DNA of 64,000 nucleotides from Cloacimonetes bacterium SCGC AAA252-N17. Lineage in GTDB: Bacteria > Cloacimonadota > Cloacimonadia > JGIOTU-2. The notes beneath the pieces were generated by a model. The model saw only the letters and a program-made list of their open reading frames with translations. It was not told the DNA's origin and searched no databases. This document shows positions 35,104 through 44,200 of the stretch, piece after piece. Position 1 is the stretch's first letter, and each line of letters starts with the position of its first letter. The DNA is taken from the NCBI GenBank assembly GCA_000404785.1, contig ASNI01000001.1:37857-101856 (forward strand), written 5' to 3'. A program made the translations under genes and the position numbers.

Positions 35104-35110
35104 ACAGATA

Positions 35111-35440
35111 ATGAATACCCGAAGAAGGAAGAAATCCGCAAGCTTACGGAGCAATGTAACGATTTTTCTGATCCTTCTCCTTCTCGGACTTGTGTGCTTT
35201 TTGTTTTTTTATAAATATAGTGTAATCAAAATTTTGAGAACAAACTTTCTCATGAACCAGAAAGTCGAGCGCATCGATGATCTTGCACAGGAGCGGGAAG
35301 TTCTGGAAGAAGAAAAGAAGAAACTTGAAGAACAGGATCCAAAAACAATTGAGAAAAAAGCCCGCGAATTAGGTCTTGCAAAAGAAGGCGAAACCATTAT
35401 CCGTATCAAAAAAGTGGCTGAAGATGAAAAAGATAATTAA
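35111..35440 (+). CDS. ftsB: Septum formation initiator, FtsB/DivIC family
   Basis: 109 residues: basic N-terminus, one membrane segment (about 17-38) and a periplasmic coiled coil (about 48-75, 'NQKVERIDDLAQEREVLEEEKKKLEE'), followed by 'DPKTIEKKARELGLAKEGETIIRI', the family's C-terminal motif. It is a bitopic divisome protein working with FtsL and FtsQ. I use the ATG at 35111 after the enolase stop, because the longer frame lies within eno. It overlaps the next gene by 17 bases. Confidence 0.88.
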   Translation: MNTRRRKKSASLRSNVTIFLILLLLGLVCFLFFYKYSVIKILRTNFLMNQKVERIDDLAQEREVLEEEKKKLEEQDPKTIEKKARELGLAKEGETIIRIKKVAEDEKDN

Positions 35441-36716
35441 AGGGACGCTGCTGTCTCCAATATCTCCCCAAGAGGTGCTCTACCTCGACCCCGGATATCT
35501 TGTTGTTTCTGAAGATGGCAAGATAGAGGAGATCAGCAAAGAAATGCCGCTGGTGGCAGAAACTGATTCAGAATATTTTGATTTTTCCAGCAAGCTAATC
35601 TGCCCGGGTTTTATTGATATTCACAATCATCTTCCCCAGTTTACTTTAAGCGGATTATACAGAGGTAATCTTCTCGAATGGCTGAATGACATTGTATTCC
35701 CGGCAGAGGAGCGGTTTTCTTCTTCAAAAATCGCAGAACGATACGCAGAGGAATTCTTTCAGGAGCTGCTAAGCAAGGGCACCACAACGACGAGTTCTTA
35801 TGTAACGATACATAAAAAGGCAACGGATATTGCTTTTCAGTGTGCTGAAAAATCAGGCATTAGGGCATTTCTGGGTAATGTGCTTATGGATCAAAATGCA
35901 CCTGATTATCTCATAAAAGACACAACGGTCTTGCTCCAGGATTCCAAAGAACTTATTGAAAAATGGGATGGTCATGATTATGGAAGATTGCACTATGTGC
36001 TCACACCTCGCTATGCTCCTTCCTGTTCCTTTGGCTTACTGCAGGGAATAGGTAAAATCGCAAAGAAATATGATGTACACATCCAATCCCACCTTTCGGA
36101 AAGCAAAGCAGAGATCGCGACAGTTATGAAAATGTTCTCGGATTTTGAGAATTATACCAGCATCTATCTTAAGGCGGGTTTGCTAACACCAAAAACCATC
36201 ATGGCACATTGTGTCTATCTGGATGATAACGAGATGGAGATGCTCAAGAAAACCGGGACTAAGATCAGCCATTGCCCTTCATCGAACAGATTTCTTCAGA
36301 GCGGTATTATGCCATATAGAAAATTAGAGAAGAGTGGAATTTCTGTCGGCTTGGGAACAGACGTAGGTGCCGGATACAGCTTATCAATGTTTTCAGAAAT
36401 GAGGGAAGCGATCGAGTCCTCAAAGATGATACATTTTTTGAAATCCTCTGCAAACTATAAGCCCATTACTTCCATTGAAGCATTTTATCTTGCCACACTT
36501 GGAGGAGCCAAAGCACTCTCGATAGAAAATGAGACAGGCAATCTTGAGAGGGGGAAAAGCGCTGATTTTTCTGTGATTGATATTGCGAAACTCAATGTGT
36601 GCAATGAAGATTTTTTCTCAAACCCCGAAGATCTTATTTCAAAGCTGATCTATAGTAACGGAGAGAATTACATCGAAGAAGTTTTTGTAAGGGGAAAGCT
36701 GGTTTTTAGTAAATAA
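35424..36716 (+). CDS. guaD: Guanine deaminase
   Basis: 430 residues of the amidohydrolase superfamily. Metal motif 'PGFIDIHNHLPQF' (H-x-H), 'SKGTTTTSSYVTIHKKATDIAF', 'HIQSHLSESKAEI' (metal His), 'MAHCVYLDDNEMEMLKKTGTKISHCPSSNRFLQSG' and 'GLGTDVGAGYSLSMF' (catalytic Asp) match guanine deaminases rather than the chlorohydrolase branch. It turns guanine into xanthine. The start at 35424 overlaps the ftsB end. It is the last gene of the plus-strand run from comM; a repeat-rich gap follows. Confidence 0.88.
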   Translation: MKKIIKGTLLSPISPQEVLYLDPGYLVVSEDGKIEEISKEMPLVAETDSEYFDFSSKLICPGFIDIHNHLPQFTLSGLYRGNLLEWLNDIVFPAEERFSSSKIAERYAEEFFQELLSKGTTTTSSYVTIHKKATDIAFQCAEKSGIRAFLGNVLMDQNAPDYLIKDTTVLLQDSKELIEKWDGHDYGRLHYVLTPRYAPSCSFGLLQGIGKIAKKYDVHIQSHLSESKAEIATVMKMFSDFENYTSIYLKAGLLTPKTIMAHCVYLDDNEMEMLKKTGTKISHCPSSNRFLQSGIMPYRKLEKSGISVGLGTDVGAGYSLSMFSEMREAIESSKMIHFLKSSANYKPITSIEAFYLATLGGAKALSIENETGNLERGKSADFSVIDIAKLNVCNEDFFSNPEDLISKLIYSNGENYIEEVFVRGKLVFSK

Positions 36717-37068
36717 ATGCCACGTCTTTACTTAGAAAATCCACAAATCTTATTTGTATTATCTGGCATACCTCCAATAATAAGGCGAATATTTTGAGGT
36801 GTTCGATTCCCCCGATGCGAAAACATTCCCAATTTGAGCAGACGGAGTTGGCAACTCCAAATAAAGAAGATTGTCATTCCCGAGCGTCCTCCGCCATCTG
36901 GCGGATTGGGGATCGGGGATCCGTTATTTTTCCTTTTAAAACTTACGGTTTCGGTGAATGTTACTATAATATTAATACCTTCTGGATTCCCGTTTTCACG
37001 GGAATGACAATACCGGTGTAGGGCTGATTACCATAAATCAACCGCCGATTTTTTTATAGTTACTTTAA
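36717..37068. repeat. Repeat-rich intergenic gap with ATTCCC-type hairpins
   Basis: No gene is seen. The stretch holds an inverted repeat 'GAGTTGGCAACTC' (about 36844), and a hairpin unit starting GTCATTCCCGAGCG (from 36873) that contains the palindrome variant TCCGCCATCTGGCGGA (36890-36905) and runs on to GGGGATCC. A perfect ATTCCC-N8-GGGAAT unit lies at 36986-37005, followed by GACA. The last has the shape of the dRS3 repeat of Neisseria. A third unit, ATTCCCGAG..ATCGGGAAT, lies at about 37471-37492 together with a second GGCAACTCCAAATA phrase. Confidence 0.65.
36890..36905. repeat. 16-bp palindrome variant TCCGCCATCTGGCGGA, copy 3
   Basis: It differs from TCCGCCAGCTGGCGGA at one base in the centre. 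It sits inside an ATTCCC...GGGGAT hairpin unit, in the loop side of that larger inverted repeat, so the small palindrome appears nested in another repeat. Confidence 0.75.
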
Positions 37069-37246
37069 CTTTGCGAAAGATGCATTTCTTTCGCAAAGTT
37101 AAAACATCTATAAAATATCACTAACATCACAAGAGAATCCTATAATAATCAAGTATAGTCAGTTCTATGCAAATATGCCAATCCGTACTTGAGGTGGAAT
37201 CTCAAAGAAGGAAAACCTTTGCGAAAGAAATGCAACTTTCGCAAAG
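37069..37246. repeat. Left direct repeat of the accessory island (about 178 bp)
   Basis: It begins and ends with the inverted repeat CTTTGCGAAAG...CTTTCGCAAAG (37069-37098 and 37217-37246). The last 95 bases (37152-37246) match 40940-41034 in the same orientation with one difference (A against G at the 'TTGAGG/TTGGGG' position). The first inverted repeat is also shared with 40877-40906, but the spacing in between differs by 20 bases. Confidence 0.9.
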
Positions 37247-37529
37247 CCTGCGAAATTGGAGCTTGAGACATGCCTGCCAGGGCGGAGCGGAACGTAGACT
37301 GGTCGGAGAGCATGTCTTAAGTTGAAAGTCAGCGCATTACTTATCACAAGCTCTTCGACTTGTGACAAGGTAATTCTTTCTTATTTTGGAGTGCATCGAG
37401 CGTCTCGATGTTGGGTAGCTCGAATTAGAAGCCGACAGAGTCGGCAACTCCAAATAGGAAATGGGCTGTCATTCCCGAGTCCCATCGGGAATCCAGTTCT
37501 GACTAATCGAGCTATTAGATTTACTTGTA
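37247..37529. other. Intergenic remainder of the island, no gene seen
   Basis: It contains a broken inverted repeat 'AGCTTGAGACATGC...GCATGTCTTAAGTT', the phrases 'CTCTTCGACTTGTGACAAGG' and 'GCCGACAGAGTCGGCAACTCC', and the ATTCCCGAG...CGGGAAT unit. These look like eroded repeats. Short frames here have no ribosome binding site or recognisable product. Confidence 0.5.
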
Positions 37530-39188
37530 TTATCTCAACACTTTTCTTGAGAACGCAACCACGAAATAAGCCATTAAGAATAAACCGATAAAACCTTCAA
37601 TTCCTGAGAATATACGAATAATACCTGAAGGATAATAATCGCCATAACCAATAGTAAGGAAGGTAATAGCGCTATGATAAAGTGCTTTACAAAAATTTGT
37701 TAATATATCGACTTTTTCATTAGTCGGATATATTCCACAATTAGAAAGCTTTAGAAGAAAAAAATATATGGCAGAAAAGAAGAAGTAAAAAATACCCATA
37801 TTAGCTAACACACGCCAGGGATTTGTGCCAAATGAACCTAACCAATCTTTTACAAACCATGCAATCCAATATAATGGATGAGCCCAAAATTTATTGAGAA
37901 ATTTTCCATTTATTCTTTCTTCTAAGACAGCTTTCATTTCGTGTTTACGATATTCGACATACGCTTTATCCTCATCATCGTATTGACCAATCTTGTGGAA
38001 ATTCTCTTTTAAAATTCTAAATTGTTCAGCTTTTTCTCTATGGGTTGTTTCATTTCCCTGATTTTCAATAAGTTCTTTTACTTTATTTTCTTTCCAATCA
38101 ATATTTATTCTTCCTAAATTCTGCATTCCAATTATATTTAACTTTTTGATATTAACCCTTAAATCACTATCTGGTTTTAAATCAATAATATCTCTAACAA
38201 TTGTATTACTTAAATCTATATATAAACATTTTAAAACTCTCAAATCTGCGTAATCATCGAATTGTCTTTCTTTAAAAGTAATTTTAGAAATTTTTGTATT
38301 TAGGAAGGAAATATTACCTTTACCGAATTTGTAAACAGCTTTGGAGCCAGCAAAATTTGCATCTCCATTACCAAATTTTACATTGAAAAAGTATATATTC
38401 CCATCACCAAACTCTGTGTCTCTAAAATCTATATCCCCATTAGTAAGTTTAGAATCATGAAAACTTATATTTCCATTGCCAAATTCTGCATATCTAAAAT
38501 TTACATCTCCAGAACCAAATTCTACATTGGAAAAATCTACATTACCATCTCTAAATTTGACCTCTGAAAAGTCTAATTCTCCCTTACCAAACTTACAACG
38601 AAAAAAATTTATGTTTCCTTTACCAAACTTGGCATCGTAAAAATTTACTTTACCGTCACCAAATTGTACATTGTAGAAGGATATAACACCATTTCCGAAG
38701 TCAGCACTTTGGAAATCTACATCCCCATTTCCAAATTTAATATCTTCAAAATTCACAAACCCATTATCAAATATGACACCAAAAAAAATTACGTTTCCAT
38801 TACCAAAGATGGTTTTTGAAAAATCAATCTTCTTTAATTTCTCAAGAACAAATTTGGCAAAGAAGAAATCTATTTGTGGGGTATTTTTGCAATTGAAAAA
38901 AGCTTCAATCGCACTAACATCTTTCATTTCAGTGTATTCAAATTCATTTTTGCCTTTTGTATTTCTATATTCCCTTAAAGAAAAATCCTCAATATAGCAT
39001 TGATCTAAATTAATTTCCTTTCCTTCGTCTATTAGCTTATAAACATCATTTCTATCTATAAAACCATAATCTTTATTATTCTCTTCGCCTTTATCGTTAT
39101 ATAATGTTAAGACTACTGTTTTATTAAAAACTTTCTTGTCAGAACTACGAACGAATTTATTGTTTGTTATCTTAAATTCATATTGCAT
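37530..39188 (-). CDS. Two-membrane-segment K+ channel fused to a 12-residue-repeat solenoid
   Basis: 552 residues from the ATG at 39186-39188; a TTG 33 bases upstream is also open. Residues 127-298 are 14 tandem 12-residue units of pattern 'k-F-G-n-G-d-V-d-F-x-x-a/v', only broken by a four-residue 'KAVY' insert before the last. This resembles a right-handed beta solenoid, related in spirit to pentapeptide repeats but with a 12-residue period. A helical, charged stretch (about 365-430) follows. The C-terminus is a pore: membrane segment about 459-480, selectivity filter TIGYGD (512-517), second segment about 525-546. The filter indicates potassium selectivity. No signal peptide, so the solenoid should be cytoplasmic and may gate or localise the channel. 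Codon use is very AT-rich, unlike neighbouring housekeeping genes, and repeats flank the pair with the Fn3 gene. Confidence 0.85.
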   Translation of the reverse strand: MQYEFKITNNKFVRSSDKKVFNKTVVLTLYNDKGEENNKDYGFIDRNDVYKLIDEGKEINLDQCYIEDFSLREYRNTKGKNEFEYTEMKDVSAIEAFFNCKNTPQIDFFFAKFVLEKLKKIDFSKTIFGNGNVIFFGVIFDNGFVNFEDIKFGNGDVDFQSADFGNGVISFYNVQFGDGKVNFYDAKFGKGNINFFRCKFGKGELDFSEVKFRDGNVDFSNVEFGSGDVNFRYAEFGNGNISFHDSKLTNGDIDFRDTEFGDGNIYFFNVKFGNGDANFAGSKAVYKFGKGNISFLNTKISKITFKERQFDDYADLRVLKCLYIDLSNTIVRDIIDLKPDSDLRVNIKKLNIIGMQNLGRINIDWKENKVKELIENQGNETTHREKAEQFRILKENFHKIGQYDDEDKAYVEYRKHEMKAVLEERINGKFLNKFWAHPLYWIAWFVKDWLGSFGTNPWRVLANMGIFYFFFSAIYFFLLKLSNCGIYPTNEKVDILTNFCKALYHSAITFLTIGYGDYYPSGIIRIFSGIEGFIGLFLMAYFVVAFSRKVLR

Positions 39189-39317
39189 AATAAATTCTAC
39201 CAATCTCCACCTGGTCCACAATAAGTACCCATATCATTTTAAAAGGGATTTATATACCCGATGTTTATGCTCTATAATATTAGATGTCAACTGTTTATTT
39301 TGCCTTTTGTAGTTGTG

Positions 39318-40790
39318 TTAGTAGGGACGCCCGATTATTTCAGAAAAATATCCCTCTAAAGTATCAGGTTTAACAACAACATATGAAGATACTTTGAACC
39401 AAACATATTCATGGGAAGCATTATCAACGGAAAATGTAGTATCGTTTTTGCTGTAGTTTTGTCCAATACGATCGTATTTACCATAATAGTTATCACTAAA
39501 AGCTCCATAGATATAATATCCATTAGCATAAACGCTGTCATCTGTAACTGCCACATTCCATTTTATTGTATTAGGAACAGTCCATAGTGTATCTATACCA
39601 GGTGGTAGTAATACTACAATAATACTTCTATTGAGGTGTTCGGAATTTGAACTTCCACTGAAAGCATATACTCTATAGTAACAAGTATTGGATAAATAAG
39701 GGTTGTAATCAATGTAACTTGTAATGTTTGGTTCACTTGTGGTATATATTATCTGCCAATTTTCGGCACCAATTTTTCTATCAATTTTGTATCCTTCTTC
39801 TCCGAAACAATTATCTTTCCATAAAATAACTATATGATATTCTATATTGTAATTGTAGCAAAATATGATATTTGTTGGGGTCGTGCATTCTGCAAACCAG
39901 CCAGCGGGGATAGAACATCCAGAATAATCGTTTCCATCAAATGCTCGGACTTTGTAAGAATAAACAGTATATGAGTTGGTAGGAATATTATCAGTAAAAG
40001 TAGTAATATTGGCATCAACTTCTCCATAATTTTCTAACCAATCAAATTCTCCTTCTTTTCTATCAATAATAAACTTTGTTTCATAGTTAGAATTGTCCAC
40101 CCAGGTAAGTTTTACTTGATTATCTCCAACTAGGGTAATCTGTAAATTAGAAGGTGGTGGGAGAAAATAATTTTGGCTGTATTGAGAATGAGAATTTCCG
40201 GATGCAGCAAAAATTCTGTAATTACAAATATCATATAAAGAAGGATTATAATCAATGTAAATTGTAGTGTCTGGTTCAATTATTTTATGGTTTTGCTGCC
40301 AATCTGCATCACCAATTTTTCTATCTATTCTAAAATTCAATTCACCAATACTATTATCCTGCCAGGTGATTTTTATACTATCTTGTGCAATTTGTTCTAT
40401 TTGTAAATTTGTTGGAGCAGTTATATCTGCAAACCATCCAACAGGAATAGAATATTCTGAATAATCTTCTCCATCAAATGCTTTTATTCTATAAGAATAA
40501 ATTGTATCTGAGTTAGTATGGATAATGTCATTAAAAGTTGTAATATTAGCTGCAACTTCATAATAATTTTCATACCAATTTTCTATTCCCTTTTTCCTGT
40601 CAATTATACACTTTGTTTCATTTGTGGAATTATCAACCCAATTTAACTGTATCTTGTTATTTTCAACAAGACTTATTGTGAGATTTGTTGGTGGTAATAG
40701 TTTTTCTTCCGGTGTAGTTGTTTTCTTTGTACAGAAGGTAAATACAACTAATGAAACTATCAGTAAAAGAATCAAAATCCTTTTGCTCAT
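39318..40790 (-). CDS. Lipoprotein with four fibronectin type III domains
   Basis: 490 residues, lipoprotein signal with Cys20 ('IVSLVVFTFC'). Four Fn3 domains of about 90 residues follow, each starting 'PtNLxIxxxxxxxixLxWxDNS' and containing 'kxxIDRKxGxxxW'. Domains 1 and 3 resemble each other most ('TTFxDxIxTNSxTxYSYxxxAFDGxDYS'), as do 2 and 4 ('ITSYIDYNPYLSNTCYYRVYAFSG'), so a two-domain unit was duplicated. A separate C-terminal beta domain (about 395-490, 'NTIKWNVAVTDDSVYANGYYIYG') closes the protein. There is no sorting domain. It is probably surface-exposed; the ligand is unknown. It lies in the repeat-flanked island with the channel gene. Confidence 0.82.
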   Translation of the reverse strand: MSKRILILLLIVSLVVFTFCTKKTTTPEEKLLPPTNLTISLVENNKIQLNWVDNSTNETKCIIDRKKGIENWYENYYEVAANITTFNDIIHTNSDTIYSYRIKAFDGEDYSEYSIPVGWFADITAPTNLQIEQIAQDSIKITWQDNSIGELNFRIDRKIGDADWQQNHKIIEPDTTIYIDYNPSLYDICNYRIFAASGNSHSQYSQNYFLPPPSNLQITLVGDNQVKLTWVDNSNYETKFIIDRKEGEFDWLENYGEVDANITTFTDNIPTNSYTVYSYKVRAFDGNDYSGCSIPAGWFAECTTPTNIIFCYNYNIEYHIVILWKDNCFGEEGYKIDRKIGAENWQIIYTTSEPNITSYIDYNPYLSNTCYYRVYAFSGSSNSEHLNRSIIVVLLPPGIDTLWTVPNTIKWNVAVTDDSVYANGYYIYGAFSDNYYGKYDRIGQNYSKNDTTFSVDNASHEYVWFKVSSYVVVKPDTLEGYFSEIIGRPY

Positions 40791-40876
40791 AAGGAACCTC
40801 CACGGTTTATTATTTTGCTTGATTGGTTAGTATATTTTAAACATTTGTTGTCAATTTTTTCTAAAATTAAAGAAAG

Positions 40877-41034
40877 CTTTGCGAAAGTTGTATTCCTTTC
40901 GCAAAGTTAAAACCCCACAAGATAATCTTTTAATGATTGAGTATAGTCAGTTCTATGCAAATATGCCAATCCGTACTTGGGGTGGAATCTCAAAGAAGGA
41001 AAACCTTTGCGAAAGAAATGCAACTTTCGCAAAG
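40877..41034. repeat. Right direct repeat of the accessory island (about 158 bp)
   Basis: It has the same composition as 37069-37246: the inverted repeat CTTTGCGAAAG...CTTTCGCAAAG at both ends (40877-40906, 41005-41034) and the 95-base core 40940-41034 matching 37152-37246 at 94 of 95 positions, same orientation. Together the copies bracket about 3.7 kb with only the channel and Fn3 genes. Confidence 0.9.
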
Positions 41035-41145
41035 ATGGTTTCCTTGTACAAATGGAAATTCTTGACACAATGCCTGCCACTAAAATTTTTCTGAACTTAT
41101 GATAAAGGATATAGAAAAAATCATCGGTATTATAATTATTAATTC

Positions 41146-41211
41146 ACCGCCCTGTCGGTTCTGACAAAAATTCTGTCGAGCCGCGACGGGGCAACCTGTG
41201 GCGGTTTTTTT
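41146..41211 (+). ncRNA. Structured three-way-junction RNA ending in a rho-independent terminator, ahead of ileS
   Basis: The outer stem ACCGCC (41146-41151) pairs with GGCGGT (41200-41205) and is followed by seven T. Inside are two hairpins: CGGTTC-T-GACA (41156-41166) with TGTC-GAGCCG (41174-41183), and ACGGG (41186-41190) with CCTGT (41195-41199) closed by a GCAA tetraloop. The ileS ATG is 31 bases after the T-run. It could be an attenuator or riboswitch-like leader of ileS, or a short RNA. The conserved T-box sequence is not present. The fold is drawn by eye. Confidence 0.5.
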
Positions 41212-41242
41212 ATATTCAAAATAAATAAAATGGGGTTATACT

Positions 41243-44200
41243 ATGTTCAAAAAGATCAATGTTAAAGCAAAACCTGCTGAGTTTGAAAAGCCAATTCGCG
41301 ATTACTGGAAGCAGCACAATATCCCGCAAAAGAGCGAAGATTTCCGCGAAGGCGCACCCAAATTCGTCTTTTATGAAGGACCTCCCACTGCAAACGGTAT
41401 GCCCGGCATTCATCACGCCATGAGTAGAACGCTGAAGGATGTGGTCTGCAGATATAAAACCATGCGGGGCTATCAGGTTAACAGAAAAGCCGGTTGGGAT
41501 ACTCACGGACTGCCTGTTGAGATCGAAGTGCAGAAGCAGCTTGGGATTTCCGTCAAAAAAGAGATCGAGGAATATGGCATCGAGAAATTCAACAAAAAAT
41601 GCCGCGAGTCGGTCTTCACTTATGAAAAAGAGTGGCGAGAAATGACAAACCTTTTGGGTTACTGGTTGGATTTAGACAATCCATATATTACACTTAAAAA
41701 TGAATACATTGAATCTGTCTGGTGGCTTTTGAACCAGTTCTGGGAAAAAGGAATGATTTATCAAGAAAATAAAATTGTGCCATTCTGCCCAAGCTGCGGA
41801 ACTCCTCTTTCCAGCCATGAAGTTGCACTTGGATACCGTGAAGTTGAAGACCCATCTGTTTTCATAAAATTCAAAGTGAAGAAGGCAGAAGATACTTACT
41901 TTCTTGCCTGGACAACAACCCCGTGGACTTTAATTTCCAATGTGGCACTTGTGGTTCATCCTGAATATAAATATGTGAAAATAAAAGTTGTGGGGAAATA
42001 TTTAATTTTAGCAAAAGCCAGATTAGATATAATTAAAGAAAAATATATAATAGTTGAGGAATACAAAGGTTCTGATTTTAAAAATATTGAATATGAACAA
42101 TTATTCCCTTTTGTTATTCCTGATAAGAAAGCATTCTATGTAGTTTTGGGAGATTATGTTACTATGGAAGACGGCACTGGAATAGTTCATACTGCTCCAG
42201 CTTTTGGCGAAGATGACTATAAAACTGGCAAAAAATATGACTTGCCTTTTATCCAGCCTGTGAATGAAGAAGGAAAATTTACAAAAGAAGTTACTGACTG
42301 GGCAGGCGTTTTCGTTAAAGATGCTGACAAAGAAATTATTCGTAATCTAAAAGATAGAGGGCTGTTATACTATAGGGAGCAGATTAAGCATACTTATCCT
42401 TTCTGCTGGAGATGTAATAGCCCGCTTATATACTTTGCACGGAAATCCTGGTATATCAAAACCACTGCCTTTGCAGATAAGATGCGAGAAAATAATCGCA
42501 AAATCAACTGGTATCCAAAATATGTTGGTGAAAAGCGTTTTGGAGATTGGCTTGATAATAATGTTGATTGGGCAATAAGTCGTGATAGATATTGGGGAAC
42601 ACCGCTTAATATCTGGGTTTGTGAAAATTGTGGAACTCAGGACTCGCCTGATTCAATTCAAAATTTGATTGAAAAAGGCAAAATGTCTAATGGCAAACCT
42701 GTTCCAAAAGATATTGAACTCCATCGTCCTTATGTAGATAATATTGAATTTACCTGTTCCGAATGCGGTGGCATAATGCGAAGAACTCCCGAAGTAATAG
42801 ACTGCTGGTTTGATTCCGGCTCAATGCCCTTTGCTCAATGGCACTATCCTTTTGAAAATCAAGACATTTTTGATGCAGAACTTTTCCCTGCAGATTTCAT
42901 CGCAGAAGGTATTGACCAAACACGCGGATGGTTCTATACCATGCTGGCAATTGCAACTTTCATAAAAGGAAAATCTTCATATAAGAGCTGCCTGGTGAAC
43001 GAACTGGTGCTGGATAAACACGGCAAAAAGATGAGCAAATCCAAGGGAAATGCAGTTGATGTGTTCAAAATTTTAGATAAATATGGAGCCGATGCCACTC
43101 GCTGGTATTTGCTTTCCGTAAGTCCTCCATGGATGCCTACCCGCTTTAACGAAGAGGGTGTGCTGGAAGTAAATAACAAATTCATCGGCACGCTAAAGAA
43201 TGTAGCATCCTTCTTTGCCACATATGGAAATATTGATAATTTTGAATATGATGAATATAAAATCGCGGTTGAAGATCGTCCTGAACTGGACCGATGGATA
43301 ATCTCACGATTAAATTCAGTCATTAAGAAGGTGTCTGAATTCAATGAAAAATACAACCTGACCCGTGCTGTCCGCCTACTGCAATCATTCGTGATCAATG
43401 ATGTGAGCAACTGGTATGTGCGACGCATCCGAAAGCGTGTGTGGGCATCCGGCATGGAAGATGATAAAGTTACGGCATATATGACACTGTATGAAGTATT
43501 GCTAACTGTCTCGAAATTGTGTGCTCCCTATGCACCCTATATTTCCGAAGAGATATATAAATCTCTCACAGAAAAGGAAAGTGTTCATCTGGAAAACTAT
43601 CCTGTGCATGATAAAAACCTGATCCAGCCCGAACTCGAAAAGGAGATGCAGTATATTATTGATATTGTATCACTTGCACGCGCTGCGAGAAATGAAGTAC
43701 AGATCAAGATCCGCCAACCGTTACGCATTCTTTATGTACCGGAAGGGCTGAAAGACGTTGTAGAACGCATGAAATCACTGATCATCGAAGAGATAAATAT
43801 TCATGTCATAGAATTTGTGAAAGACAAAACACGCTTCATGGATTACAGCATCAAACCGGACTATAAAGTTCTTGGACCCAAATACGGCAAGCACATGTCA
43901 CACATTGCCCAGACGCTTCAGAATATGGATGCGAACCATCTTATTGATATTCTGAACAAAGAAGGTGTGTATCATCTCGATGTGGATACCAATGAGATAA
44001 AGCTCACAAAAGAAAGTCTGCAGATAAAGACACAGAATAAAGAAGGTTTTGTGTACGGCGAAGAGGGCGATGTGTTCGTGGCTCTCGATACCCGAATCGA
44101 TGACGAACTTCTTCTTGAAGGAAATGCCAGAGAGCTGGTTAATAAAATTCAGTTTATGAGGAAAGAGCAGGATTTTGATATAATGGACAGGATAGAGATT

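Noticed and set aside
41146..41242. T-box riboswitch for ileS
   Set aside because: The conserved T-box sequence (AGGGTGGNACCGCG) and a specifier loop are absent.
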